Origin: Imperialibacter sp040222815
GTDB lineage: Bacteria > Bacteroidota > Bacteroidia > Cytophagales > Cyclobacteriaceae
Reading direction: 5' to 3'
Length of the DNA: 64,000 nucleotides
NCBI RefSeq assembly: GCF_040222815.1
Contig: NZ_JAVKCH010000015.1
Span: forward strand, 434,001 to 498,000
Part shown: positions 1 to 8,628 of the stretch, one piece after another
Position numbering within the stretch: the first letter of the stretch is position 1
How the letters are laid out: each line of letters starts with the position of its first letter
Notes under the pieces: generated by a model
The model's input: the letters and a program-made list of their open reading frames with translations, nothing else
Database searches by the model: none
What the model was told of the DNA's origin: nothing
Position numbers and translations under genes: made by a program

Positions 1-385
1 TTTCCTTTTGCTTTTTCTCCAAAAAATGGCCCATTACCCGGCTCATGAACCTGGCACCAAAGTCTTTGAAAGCCAGCGTAGGCCCATGAAAAAGCTCCAA
101 CCCAAAAATATTGTCTTCTACCTGATGAAGCTCTATCGGAAAATTCATGGCGTCATAAATGATCTTCTCCAGGTCTTTTCTTCCTATTTCATCACCAATC
201 AAGGTATCCGTTACATCCAAGGCCATCTCCTGAAAAGACATATCCTCCAGCCCTTCGAAAAACTTGGCAGAAAGTGCCGGAATGGCTTTTGGCATATAAA
301 GCCCATTGTCGTCGGGCAGGCCCTTAAAAACCGCCTCTTCAAAACTTACTTCGGGAGATTGCTTGTTAGTGCTGTATAACTTCAT
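1..385 (-). CDS. thrC: Threonine synthase, N-terminal part (runs off left edge)
   Basis: Converts O-phosphohomoserine to threonine with pyridoxal phosphate, the last step of threonine synthesis, in the cytoplasm. Only the first 128 codons are present. The start is MKLYSTNKQSPEVSFEEA and includes the family region GPTLAFKDFGARF near residues 105-120, whose Lys in FKDFG is the expected PLP-binding lysine. The ATG at 385-383 lies 2 nt downstream of the thrB stop, so it is the third gene of a thrA-thrB-thrC operon. A threonine synthase of this type is about 430-470 residues, so roughly 70% lies outside the window. Identification is firm from sequence and context together. Confidence 0.93.
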   Translation of the reverse strand, partial: MKLYSTNKQSPEVSFEEAVFKGLPDDNGLYMPKAIPALSAKFFEGLEDMSFQEMALDVTDTLIGDEIGRKDLEKIIYDAMNFPIELHQVEDNIFGLELFHGPTLAFKDFGARFMSRVMGHFLEKKQKE

Positions 386-387
386 TT

Positions 388-1323
388 TCAATCTAAAATT
401 TTAGGGCCTACCGTATTCACTTCGGAAATGTAAAGATTGGCAGATATGCCTCGCTTTTTAAGAATGCTTTCCATGACTTGTCCGGCTTTTGTTATTGCAT
501 CCAATCCATCAGCCAGGGCAAACATGGCCGGGCCGGAGCCTGAAATACCAAAACCAATAATGCCTTCTGAAGACAATGCGGCTTCTTTGATTTCATAAAA
601 ATGCGGGATCAAAGTAGCTCTTTTCGGCTCCACAATCTCATCCATCAGGGCTCTGCGCATTAAACCAAGGTCGTTGGTGTAAAGTGCTGACACAAAACCG
701 GCTAAATTACCGGCGTACTTTACCGAGGCTTTCATTGCCACCTCTTTTGGCAAAAGAGCACGGGCGTCACCCGTAGACACTTCCACGGCCGGGTGCAAAA
801 CCGCCACATACATATTCGTCGGCACCGGCAAAGAAAGCACCTCCAGAGGCTCGTAGCTTTTTACCAGCGTGATACCTCCAAGAAGCGACGGTGCCACATT
901 GTCGGCGTGGCCACTGCCACAGGCTATTCGCTCACCCTCTACAGCAAAGGGCAGCAAGTCCCTTTGGCTCATGGGCCTTCCCAGCAATTCGTTGACAGCA
1001 AAAACACCTGCCACCGCACTGGCAGCGCTGGAGCCCATTCCACTTCCAAAAGGCATCCTCTTGTGAAGAGACATTTCGATACCCCCTTTATAGTCAATTG
1101 CCTGCAAAAACTGGTTGGCTGAAATGCCTGCGGTGTTCTTCGCTGCATCTTTCGACAGCCGTCCCTCGTCCCCTTCGATGGAGGTGATAGTTACTCCTCT
1201 TCCGTTTGTTTTTTTAGCCACTAATTCATCGCCCGGGCCGTTAATGGCCAGTCCGAGAATGTCGAAGCCACAGGTTAAATTAGCTACAGTTGCAGGAGCA
1301 AACACTTTGATACTATCCGCCAT
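388..1323 (-). CDS. thrB: Homoserine kinase
   Basis: Phosphorylates homoserine to O-phosphohomoserine, feeding threonine synthase. It is a GHMP-family kinase: the ATP-binding loop reads PFGSGMGSSAASAVAG near residues 90-105, and the C-terminal glycine-rich motif reads GFGISGSGPAMFALAD near 265-280. The length of 311 residues is usual for ThrB. A TTG lies 12 nt upstream in frame (1335), but the ATG at 1323 (MADSIKVFAPAT) is the better start because it matches the family N-terminus and overlaps the thrA stop by 11 nt, which suggests translational coupling. It sits between thrA and thrC on the same strand. Confidence 0.95.
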   Translation of the reverse strand: MADSIKVFAPATVANLTCGFDILGLAINGPGDELVAKKTNGRGVTITSIEGDEGRLSKDAAKNTAGISANQFLQAIDYKGGIEMSLHKRMPFGSGMGSSAASAVAGVFAVNELLGRPMSQRDLLPFAVEGERIACGSGHADNVAPSLLGGITLVKSYEPLEVLSLPVPTNMYVAVLHPAVEVSTGDARALLPKEVAMKASVKYAGNLAGFVSALYTNDLGLMRRALMDEIVEPKRATLIPHFYEIKEAALSSEGIIGFGISGSGPAMFALADGLDAITKAGQVMESILKKRGISANLYISEVNTVGPKILD

Positions 1324-3805
1324 AACCACCTGCAAATTTGTAATTGTCCTGAATAAAGTGATTGCTGATGCTGATGATCTCTGCGAAAACGCCCGCCGAG
1401 GTGACTTCCGCTCCGGCTCCCGGCCCTTTTACCACCAAAGGCCTTTCAAAATACCTTTGGGTGGTGAAGGAAATAATGTTGTCGCTGCCGGAAAGGCTGT
1501 AAAACGGATGTTCGGCATCGACAGCTTGGAGCGAAATGGACGCTTTCCCTTCCTCTACCTTCGCAATAAAACGAAGCTTTTTCCCCTCATCCATCGCCTT
1601 CTTTCTCATGGCTTCCAGTCTGCCATCTTCTTTTTTTAGTTCTTCAAAAAAAGCATCAATGTTGGGCGCCTTGAAACAGGCCTCCGACAAGATTGGCTCC
1701 AGCTTCACGTCTTTTATGTCGAGCTTCTGGCCAGCCTCTCTGCCCAAAATCAATATCTTTCTTGCCACGTCCATCCCGTTCAGGTCGTCTCTTGGGTCGG
1801 GTTCCGTCAGCCCTTTGCTGCGTGCCTCGGTCACCACCTGACTGAATGGCACACCTTCTTTGAAGCTGTTGAATATATAGGAAAGTGTGCCAGACAAAAT
1901 CCCTTCTATTTTGATGATCTTATCGCCACTGTACTTCAAATCATTGAGCGTGTTGATGACGGGTAGCCCCGCACCGACATTCGTTTCGTACATGAATTTC
2001 ACCCCATGCTTAGCTGCCAGCTTCTTTAGTTTTTCATAAAAAGCCAGCGGGCCGGAGTTAGCTAGCTTGTTAGGAGTGACGATAGAAATACTGGATTCCA
2101 AAATATCTTCGTAAAACTCGATCACTTTAGCGCTGGAAGTGCAATCGATAAACACAGAATTGGCGAGGTTCATAGCCTCCATTTTCTTTATGAACTCAGA
2201 AAGTTCAATGCCCTTTCCCGGCTTGTCCACCAATTTCCGCCATGTGTTAAGGTCAATGCCGCCTTCATCAAAAACCATGTGACGAGAGTTAGCAATACCC
2301 ACAAGATTGATTTTCAGTGACCGCTCTTCCATGAGGTAGGCCGCCTGTGCTTTGATTTGCTCGATAAGGGTGCTGCCAATCAGCCCGGTACCCACAAGAA
2401 ACACATTGAGCGATTTTCTGTCTGAAAGAAAGAAGGTTTCGTGCAACGAATTAAGTGCCTTGGAAATATTGGCTCTGTTGATCACCACCGACACATTGAG
2501 CTCGGAAGAGCCCTGGGCAATCGCTACTACGTTGATGCCGTTTCTGCCGAACGCCTGGAAAAGCTTGCCGGCAATGCCCGGCGTATTCTTCATGTTTTCC
2601 CCAATAACAGCGACAATAGACAAATCTTCCTCAGCCTGGATTCTATCTATCTCTCTGTTTTTGATCTCTTGGGCAAATTCCTCTTTCAATACGTCTCTGG
2701 CAATGGTGCCGTCTTTTGGGCTCACAGCAAAAGTGATTGAGTGCTCGGACGATGCCTGCGTGATGAGGACGATATTCACGTTCTTCCTGGCAAGGGCTCC
2801 AAAAAGCCTCGATGCCACCCCCGGCACACCTGCAATGCCACCACCTATCAGGCTAACAAGCGACATGTTTTCAATGGAGGAAATGCCTTTTACCGGGTAC
2901 TTTTTTCCAGTGCTTTGCTGCGTAATTAAAGTGCCCTCAAAAGCAGGATTAAACGTGTTCCTTATTCGTAATGGAATCTTCTTTGAAATGGCTGGCTGCA
3001 GCGTGGGCGGATAAATGACCTTTGCACCAAAATGCGACATTTCCATCGCCTCCACATAGCTCAGGCTCGTCATTGAGTAGGCCTCTCTCACCTTGCGTGG
3101 GTCGGCAGTCATTACGCCGTCAACATCGGTCCAAATCTCTACCTCGTCGGCATCCAATGCAGCAGCTAGAATGGAGGCAGTGTAGTCGGAGCCTCCACGC
3201 CCAAGTGTGGTAGTTTCATTTTGTGCTGTGCTGGCAATAAACCCGGTAGCCACCACCATCGACTTGTTCCCTTCAAAGAACCCCTTTACCAAAGCATTGG
3301 TCTCCTTGAAATTAACCTTAGAGCTCCCAAAGTGATTGTCAGTCCTGATCACCCGGCGGGTATCAAGAAATGCAGCGTTTATGCCTGTTTTTTGCAGATA
3401 CAGCGAAATTATATTGGCTGAAAGCCGCTCGCCAAAGCTCTGTATCAGATCCAGGGATCGAACGGAAAGCTCTTTGATAAGGAACACCCCGTGAAGCATG
3501 TCTTTCAACTCTGCAAACAGCTTGTCAATGGTGTCACGCCCTTCAGGATGGAGTTTGTTATCATTGAGGCGCTTCATGGTGTCGAGGTGCAGCAGGCGCA
3601 ATCGCTCCAAATCCACCAGGTACGACTCATCGCCGGAAACTGCCACATCACCCAGCGCAATAAGCCGGTTGGTAACACCGCTCATGGCGGAGACCACCAC
3701 TGCAACTTCAGTTCCCTGCTTTTGGTAATCCTGAAGAATTGCCGCCACCTTTCGGATGTTTTCCGAAGACCCCACTGAAGTGCCACCGAACTTTAAGACT
3801 TTCAT
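1313..3805 (-). CDS. thrA: Bifunctional aspartate kinase / homoserine dehydrogenase I
   Basis: Catalyses the first step (aspartate phosphorylation) and third step (aspartate semialdehyde to homoserine) of threonine/methionine synthesis. The 830-residue protein starts with the kinase motif KFGGTSVGSSENIRK. It carries two ACT regulatory units around residues 305-460 (first one begins ENMSLVSLIGGGIAG). The homoserine dehydrogenase Rossmann motif VFLVGTGLIGST lies near 465-477, and the catalytic dehydrogenase part runs to the C-terminus. ACT domains in such fusions usually mean feedback inhibition by threonine. It is the first gene of thrA-thrB-thrC; the ATG is at 3805-3803. Length agrees with the roughly 815-residue family. 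Confidence 0.97.
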   Translation of the reverse strand: MKVLKFGGTSVGSSENIRKVAAILQDYQKQGTEVAVVVSAMSGVTNRLIALGDVAVSGDESYLVDLERLRLLHLDTMKRLNDNKLHPEGRDTIDKLFAELKDMLHGVFLIKELSVRSLDLIQSFGERLSANIISLYLQKTGINAAFLDTRRVIRTDNHFGSSKVNFKETNALVKGFFEGNKSMVVATGFIASTAQNETTTLGRGGSDYTASILAAALDADEVEIWTDVDGVMTADPRKVREAYSMTSLSYVEAMEMSHFGAKVIYPPTLQPAISKKIPLRIRNTFNPAFEGTLITQQSTGKKYPVKGISSIENMSLVSLIGGGIAGVPGVASRLFGALARKNVNIVLITQASSEHSITFAVSPKDGTIARDVLKEEFAQEIKNREIDRIQAEEDLSIVAVIGENMKNTPGIAGKLFQAFGRNGINVVAIAQGSSELNVSVVINRANISKALNSLHETFFLSDRKSLNVFLVGTGLIGSTLIEQIKAQAAYLMEERSLKINLVGIANSRHMVFDEGGIDLNTWRKLVDKPGKGIELSEFIKKMEAMNLANSVFIDCTSSAKVIEFYEDILESSISIVTPNKLANSGPLAFYEKLKKLAAKHGVKFMYETNVGAGLPVINTLNDLKYSGDKIIKIEGILSGTLSYIFNSFKEGVPFSQVVTEARSKGLTEPDPRDDLNGMDVARKILILGREAGQKLDIKDVKLEPILSEACFKAPNIDAFFEELKKEDGRLEAMRKKAMDEGKKLRFIAKVEEGKASISLQAVDAEHPFYSLSGSDNIISFTTQRYFERPLVVKGPGAGAEVTSAGVFAEIISISNHFIQDNYKFAGGYGG

Positions 3806-4116
3806 TACTACTTCAAAGATTTAGTTCGCAGACAGCAAAAAAAATGACCAACATCTTTCGTTGCTTCGATGATTTATCACTGATTCTGACCGTCAAAAAT
3901 AGGAATCGGCAAATTTGATAAAAGAATTACCAAAAAGAGAATGAAGTTGGGAAAAAACAGGCACAACGGTTTGATATTGCAAAATAATGAACCGAATGAC
4001 GGGCACTACAGGCGTTTTTACAGATAGATGTTATCCTATACCGCTGGCAATGCCAACGAACGGGGTTAATAATACGTCTATTAGCTGATAGAAATAATGG
4101 ATAATGCACCGGAAGT
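3806..4116. promoter_or_regulatory. Divergent intergenic region upstream of thrA and the DUF4249 gene
   Basis: 311 bp separate thrA (-) from the first DUF4249 gene (+). On the minus strand, 3894-3901 reads TATTTTTG, which fits the Bacteroidota -7 consensus TAnnTTTG and would give a thrA leader of about 80 nt. No TTTG -33 box is seen at the usual 19-21 nt spacing, so this is a weak prediction. I see no leader peptide rich in Thr/Ile codons, no terminator-antiterminator pair and no RNA gene. An 88-codon open frame at 3927-4193 (-) has no gene-like features. Confidence 0.3.
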
Positions 4117-5241
4117 ATGATCGACCTGCTTAAACGAATGATAACCAGACGACCCGTTACCCTTTTACTTACGTTAATTTTGGCCGGATGCATAGAGCCA
4201 ATCGAGCCAGAACTGGGGGTTTTCGATTATCTCATGGTGGTTGAAGGCCATGTGTCCAACCTCGATGAGGTCAATACCGTCAGGCTTTCACGCACCAAAC
4301 CTCTTGGTGTGGAATACGGCGGGGTTGAAGTTGGTGCACTGGTATATGTGGAAGACCAGGAGGGCGCTAAATTTTACTTTGAAGAATCCAGCCCGGGAAT
4401 CTACCAGAGTGATCCCGCATGTTTCATTGGAGAAACAGGCAACTCGTATGCTTTGCATATAGAAACTCTTTACGGTGAGACCTACCAATCCAAGCCCATT
4501 TTGCTCAACGCTGCGCCAGACATCGATAGCTTGTACTTTGAAAGAGAACAGCGGCTAACTAATGAAGGGATCACCCAAGACGGTATCAAAATACTTCTCG
4601 ACTCTCATGACCCTGAAGGACTCACGCAATACTTCCGCTATGAATGGGAAGAGACCTATCAAATCAAAGTTCCCTACCCGCAGGATATCAGTGTGTGGGT
4701 TTGCTACAACACCGAGACAAACTCCGATATTCTTACGGCAAACACCAGTCAGCTCAAAGAGTCAAGAGTCAGCCAACTTGAAATAAAGTATGTAAGCACA
4801 GACGGCTACCAGCTTCGCTCGTTGTACAGGTTGTTGGTTCGCCAATATGCACTCAGCAGCAGCGGTATAAAGTACTGGACTGAACTCAAAAAAATTTCTG
4901 AGAGTCAGGGTACACTATTCGATCCGCTACCGTACGATTTACCAAGTAATCTCTTCAATCCTAACAATCCCGACGAGCAGGTAATCGGTTTTTTTGATGT
5001 AGGCGCTGTAACCCAAAAAGAAATTTACATCGACAGAAGCCAGCTTTTGCACCTGGATTTCGCTTCCGATGGGTGCTCTTCCAAGCTTGTGGAGGTGTCT
5101 GGTGGTGGAAGTCCGCCGGCAGGCTATTGCCTCGCAAGTCAGGGGCCATATGGGTCGGGCATTAACTATTACGCCCCGGAGTACTGTTGCGACTGCCGGC
5201 TATATGGGGAGTTGGAGGTGCCGGATTTCTGGCCGAACTAA
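4117..5241 (+). CDS. DUF4249 domain-containing lipoprotein (copy 1)
   Basis: A 374-residue lipoprotein of the DUF4249 family, a Bacteroidota group often found next to TonB-dependent receptors and thought to sit at the outer membrane; no biochemical role is established. The signal peptide ends in a lipobox LILAGC, followed by IEPIEPELG, and then the family's early strand YLMVVEGHVSN. The C-terminus carries a Cys cluster YCCDCRLYGELEVPDFW. The downstream gene is a clear paralogue: both share GIYQSDPACFIG and YEW-TYQIKVP motifs at the same positions. No TonB-dependent receptor lies nearby. The ATG at 4117 gives a short positively charged n-region; an ATG at 4138 is an alternative. Confidence 0.85.
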   Translation: MIDLLKRMITRRPVTLLLTLILAGCIEPIEPELGVFDYLMVVEGHVSNLDEVNTVRLSRTKPLGVEYGGVEVGALVYVEDQEGAKFYFEESSPGIYQSDPACFIGETGNSYALHIETLYGETYQSKPILLNAAPDIDSLYFEREQRLTNEGITQDGIKILLDSHDPEGLTQYFRYEWEETYQIKVPYPQDISVWVCYNTETNSDILTANTSQLKESRVSQLEIKYVSTDGYQLRSLYRLLVRQYALSSSGIKYWTELKKISESQGTLFDPLPYDLPSNLFNPNNPDEQVIGFFDVGAVTQKEIYIDRSQLLHLDFASDGCSSKLVEVSGGGSPPAGYCLASQGPYGSGINYYAPEYCCDCRLYGELEVPDFWPN

Positions 5242-5300
5242 TCCTGATAAAATCAGAAATTACTGCCTAACTTGGTGTAGTGCAATGTTATTAAAAGCTC

Positions 5301-6482
5301 ATGTTGAAGTTAAATCACCTTCCTGGGTGCCCATGGGGCGTGTTATTTTTTGTATCCTTTTGCGCTTCCTGCGTAGAGCCATTTATCCCCGAACCAAATG
5401 AAACCCAGAGGCTGCTTGTAGTGGAGGGCCACATCTCGGACAGTCCTGAACCTTATATCATACGGTTATCGAGAGCGCAGCCGCTAAATAGTGAGGGCTC
5501 AAATCCCGAGTCAGGCGCAAAGGTCTCAGTGCAAAGCAGTGAAAATTCAGTTTACGATTTTCAAGAAAATGCTCCTGGCATTTATCAGAGCGATCCTGCC
5601 TGCTTCATCGGGCAGCCCGCCACAAGTTATCAGCTCCGTATTGAAACCGCAGATGGCGCTCAATACCAATCGGAAAAGGTGATTCTCAAGCTGACCCCGC
5701 CCATCGATAGCGTACATTTTGAACGGGAAAAACGTTTTACCGACATTACTGGAGAAGAACTTGATGGCATAAAAATTCTTGTTGACACACATGACACCGA
5801 AGGAAAGACACGGTTCTATAGATATGAATGGATAGCAACTTATCAAATAAAGGTGCCGTTTCCCTCACAATGGGAGCTGGGTTCAGATGGAAGCCTCACT
5901 TTAGTAGAATTTTACCATATCTGCTATGACTCTGACACAAGCCAAACAATTCTCACAACGAACACACTCCAACTCAATGAAGATCAGGTCACGGCTTTCG
6001 AACTAAATTACGTCAACACCATTAGCTACAGACTAAGAACCGTATACAGTATACTGGTCCGTCAGTATGCTTTGGATGAAAGCGGACATTCTTACTGGAG
6101 CCAGCTAAACAAGAATTCCGAAAACCTTGGCACTTTATTCGACCCAACCCCCTATCCAATTATTGGCAATCTGACCAGTGTTACCAACCCGGACGAGGTA
6201 GTGCTTGGCTACTTTGATGCCAGCACTGTGTCAGAAAAGAGACTATATATTACCAGAGAGGAGTTGGATAAACTGGCGTTGATGTACCCCACAAATCCAT
6301 GCGTGCTGGAGGCAGATACGGTAAAAGGGGGCTATGACGAAATGCTGCTTCGGCTTAGCTGGGGACAGCGAATCATTACCATTCCAGGCTTTGGGAGCGG
6401 TGCTTTGATAATGGGGCCCCCTGAATGCAGCGACTGTAGGTTGTTGGGCGACGCTGAAGTTCCTGATTTTTGGGAAAACTGA
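5301..6482 (+). CDS. DUF4249 domain-containing lipoprotein (copy 2)
   Basis: A second DUF4249 lipoprotein (393 residues) 59 nt after copy 1. The signal peptide ends in FCASC followed by VEPFIPEPNE, and then LLVVEGHISDSPEPYIIRLS. It shares with copy 1 the stretches PGIYQSDPACFIG, DGIKIL-D-HD-EG and the C-terminal CSDCRLLGDAEVPDFW. Tandem duplication is the simplest origin. It contains a roughly 10-residue extra loop around residue 190 (SDGSLTLVEF) missing from copy 1. Function is unknown; outer-membrane attachment is inferred from the lipobox and family habit. It is probably co-transcribed with copy 1 and the following lipoprotein. Confidence 0.85.
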   Translation: MLKLNHLPGCPWGVLFFVSFCASCVEPFIPEPNETQRLLVVEGHISDSPEPYIIRLSRAQPLNSEGSNPESGAKVSVQSSENSVYDFQENAPGIYQSDPACFIGQPATSYQLRIETADGAQYQSEKVILKLTPPIDSVHFEREKRFTDITGEELDGIKILVDTHDTEGKTRFYRYEWIATYQIKVPFPSQWELGSDGSLTLVEFYHICYDSDTSQTILTTNTLQLNEDQVTAFELNYVNTISYRLRTVYSILVRQYALDESGHSYWSQLNKNSENLGTLFDPTPYPIIGNLTSVTNPDEVVLGYFDASTVSEKRLYITREELDKLALMYPTNPCVLEADTVKGGYDEMLLRLSWGQRIITIPGFGSGALIMGPPECSDCRLLGDAEVPDFWEN

Positions 6483-6512
6483 CACCTAAAATCCGTATCT
6501 TTCCCGTGAGAT

Positions 6513-7226
6513 ATGAGCTGCTTAAAAATATCTGTCCTGCTTCCTATTGCATTCTTTTGCTGTTGCGATCCTTCGCTCACTCCTGCTTCACTGATTGAAA
6601 AATCCATAGAAGCCCACGACTCCAGCAATTACTGGCCGCAGCTTAACAACCGCTTCCACATGTCCATCAAACGAGATGGCCAGGAGGATCGATACTTCTC
6701 TGTTCTGATCAATAATCCTGAAGGCATTTTTGAATATGCCCTGCAGCAAGGTGACAGCACAGTAACTCAAGGGGTAAAGCAAGGAAGTTACTACTACGCT
6801 ATAAATGGCGATTCCAATTTAAGCAGCGAGGCAAAAGAAAAATACCAGCTCAACAACGGCCGTACGCTTTACATGAAGGAAGTGTATGAATACCTCTATG
6901 GCATACCGATGAAACTAAAGGATCCGGGTACCATTGTAGACCCTGTTTTGAATGAAGAGACATTCAACGGAAGGGCCTGTTGGGTAGTCAAAGTAACTTA
7001 TGACCCCTCCACTGAAGGGGAAACCTGGTACTTCTACGTTGACAAGGAGACTTTTCTACTGGCCGGCTATCGTTTCTATTTTGACGAGAGCAAAGGTGAC
7101 GGAGAGTTCATTTTTGTCGAGGGCTATGAATCGCTGAGCGGCTTAAAACTCCCCAAGCTCAAAAAATGGCATTGGAACAAAGACAGTGCGTACTTCAGAA
7201 CAGATGAATTACTCAAAATAGAGTAG
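6513..7226 (+). CDS. Putative DUF6503-like lipoprotein
   Basis: A 237-residue exported protein. The N-terminus MSCLKISVLLPIAFFCCCDP is a short lipoprotein signal with several Cys at the lipobox position. The mature part looks like a lipoprotein-carrier (LolA/LppX-type) beta-fold: a helix LIEKSIEAHDSSNYWPQLNN, then long strands with alternating pattern and GRACWVVKVTYDP and ETWYFYVDKETFLLAGYRF near residues 150-190. I place it with DUF6503 from memory of this layout, so the family name is less certain than the export prediction. It lies 30 nt after the second DUF4249 gene on the same strand and likely belongs to that operon. Its role is unknown. Confidence 0.65.
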   Translation: MSCLKISVLLPIAFFCCCDPSLTPASLIEKSIEAHDSSNYWPQLNNRFHMSIKRDGQEDRYFSVLINNPEGIFEYALQQGDSTVTQGVKQGSYYYAINGDSNLSSEAKEKYQLNNGRTLYMKEVYEYLYGIPMKLKDPGTIVDPVLNEETFNGRACWVVKVTYDPSTEGETWYFYVDKETFLLAGYRFYFDESKGDGEFIFVEGYESLSGLKLPKLKKWHWNKDSAYFRTDELLKIE

Positions 7227-7242
7227 CCGCTCTGCTGGCTTC

Positions 7243-7830
7243 CTACTCCTTTAACACCATATCAATACACATTACCGCACCCAAAATCAGAATCCTCAAA
7301 GGATGGTCGGCAGGCACTTTGTCATTTATCTGAAGCATATAATTGTCTGCAGAGGTAAACATCTCCCGGCCCAAACCAGCCCATTGTTTGCTCACATGGG
7401 CAAATTCAACATTGTCTTTAACGAACTTGAAATCCCAACTTGTCCACCGGCCCTGAAGCGTACACATAAATGATTCATTGGCATCCAGCACGTCAAACTT
7501 CCCGCCAATTGAAAAGAACTTTTGTTTGAATTTACCCACCAATTGGTCGTTCGCATCGAGTACTTCCACATTTGACAGGATGATAGATACTCCCCGCTTC
7601 ACTGTCAAAAGCTTTTCTCCCATGGGTGTCCTGATTTCAATGTGAAAGGGGGTCATCCTTTTGTAGTCGGTGAACCTGAGCATTTTCGAAAAGAAGCCCA
7701 GGTTCTCTTCCCGACAATGAAGGATCACCTCCTGCGAGTTTGGGTCATGGATGTCATAATTGTTGGCTGCTTTGAAAACGCCGGTGTGTTCTTTGACAAA
7801 GAATAAGTTGCGGTTGAGTGCTGCGTTCAT
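7243..7830 (-). CDS. LURP-one / scramblase-related beta-barrel protein
   Basis: A 195-residue soluble protein resembling the LURP-one/Tubby-like phospholipid scramblase fold. It shows successive paired strands such as EVILHCREENLGFFSKMLRF, PFHIEIRTPMGEKLLTVKRG, VEVLDANDQLVGKFKQKF and FDVLDANESFMCTLQGRW, and ends in the hydrophobic helix ILILGAVMCIDMVLKE, typical of bacterial members. There is no signal peptide. Substrate and role in bacteria are not established; lipid binding is only suggested by the fold. It is transcribed convergently with the DUF6503-like gene (16 nt apart) and sits downstream of the YoeB toxin gene. Confidence 0.7.
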   Translation of the reverse strand: MNAALNRNLFFVKEHTGVFKAANNYDIHDPNSQEVILHCREENLGFFSKMLRFTDYKRMTPFHIEIRTPMGEKLLTVKRGVSIILSNVEVLDANDQLVGKFKQKFFSIGGKFDVLDANESFMCTLQGRWTSWDFKFVKDNVEFAHVSKQWAGLGREMFTSADNYMLQINDKVPADHPLRILILGAVMCIDMVLKE

Positions 7831-7905
7831 AAATTACTTGGCGGATAACTATCAATAATATGTTCGGAGAAAAGTAATCAAAAATGAGCTTCCAGTACAG
7901 TCCCA

Positions 7906-8172
7906 TTATTCATAATGAGTCCACATTCTCAGCACTTTTACTATTTTCTTCTCTTCCAGTACCTGGTAAACAAGTCGATGCTGAATATTAATCCTTCGGG
8001 AATATGCTCCAGATAAATCACCAAGAAGTTTTTCGTAAGGAGGATAGTCTTGAAATGGGTTGGCTTCCAGTATTTTTAGAAGCTCCTTCACTTTAGGCTT
8101 AAGCCCGCCAGATGTCACTTTTTTTGCATCCTTTTGAGCCTGCTTTGTATAAACCAACTTGTAATTGCTCAC
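7906..8172 (-). CDS. yoeB: Txe/YoeB family toxin, ribosome-dependent mRNA interferase
   Basis: Toxin of a type II toxin-antitoxin pair; YoeB-type RelE-fold toxins cut mRNA in the ribosomal A site. The 88-residue protein keeps the family tail RMWTHYE (His-Tyr near the C-terminus), the central PPYEKLLGDLSGAYSRRIN and the QHRLVYQV strand, which carry the Glu and Arg residues expected for catalysis. The GTG at 8172 overlaps the antitoxin stop in a GTGA arrangement, and a TTG three bases earlier is the alternative; no ATG is available. Toxin after antitoxin in the same operon is the normal order, and the antitoxin is expected to repress the promoter. It appears intact. Confidence 0.9.
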   Translation of the reverse strand: MSNYKLVYTKQAQKDAKKVTSGGLKPKVKELLKILEANPFQDYPPYEKLLGDLSGAYSRRINIQHRLVYQVLEEKKIVKVLRMWTHYE

Positions 8173-8411
8173 CAATCCAGCTTATCTGTGGTTTCTTCGA
8201 GGGGTGTTTTCATTCCTGTTATGATAGATTCTCTCATACCCGGAATTGAAATCAAATAAAGTGTCTCCTGAATAGCACGCCAGTCTTCCTCACTTACCAA
8301 CACAGCGTTATTTCTCTTGCCAGTAATCTGAACGGGTTGGTGAGTCTCGGTAGCCTCGTCTATCAGCTTGTAGATATTCTTCCTGGCCTCTGTAATCGAT
8401 AAGCTTTTCAT
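8169..8411 (-). CDS. yefM: YefM/Phd family antitoxin
   Basis: An 80-residue antitoxin that would bind and neutralise the YoeB toxin encoded next and repress the operon. The N-terminus MKSLSITEARKNIYKLIDEA is the Phd/YefM DNA-binding half. It is followed by the strand PVQITGKRNNAVLVSEEDW, which is strongly conserved in YefM, and a disordered acidic C-terminus (TPLEETTDKLDW) that usually wraps the toxin. The stop overlaps the toxin start by 4 nt. The pair sits just downstream of the oadB 3'-end remnant at 8464-8543. Confidence 0.9.
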   Translation of the reverse strand: MKSLSITEARKNIYKLIDEATETHQPVQITGKRNNAVLVSEEDWRAIQETLYLISIPGMRESIITGMKTPLEETTDKLDW

Positions 8412-8463
8412 AGAATGAACGTACGCTTTCCCGTACTTTTTAGCAAAGATTCATTAAAAAATA

Positions 8464-8543
8464 TTACCCCAAAAACGAAATCAGCACCCCAGCCGCCACG
8501 GCAAATCCAATCATTCCTGAGATATTGCTGGCCATGGCGTACT
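8464..8543 (-). pseudogene. Detached 3' end of oadB (direct repeat of 10816-10895)
   Basis: Read on the minus strand this stretch encodes YAMASNISGMIGFAVAAGVL followed by ISFLG and a TAA stop. That is the exact C-terminus of the OadB protein encoded at 10816-12006 except Val-to-Met and Ser-to-Phe changes. Over 75 aligned bases (offset 2352) I count 9 differences, 7 of them silent third-position changes. Similarity stops abruptly at the Tyr codon upstream and at the stop codon downstream. The silent-biased divergence means both copies evolved as coding DNA before the fragment was cut off. It is a relic of the event that placed the 8629-10725 gene after oadB. Confidence 0.85.
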
Positions 8544-8628
8544 ATGACAGGGAGCATATTAATCCTCCAATTTGATTCCTGAACAGACCTAAAGTAATTA
8601 TGAAAACATAAGCGTATCTGGCTTGCCA

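Noticed and set aside
3806..4116. Threonine attenuator or riboswitch upstream of thrA
   Set aside because: No Thr/Ile-rich leader peptide and no terminator-antiterminator pair can be drawn.
3927..4193. 88-codon minus-strand frame between thrA and DUF4249
   Set aside because: Composition is random-like and it would overlap the start of the DUF4249 gene.
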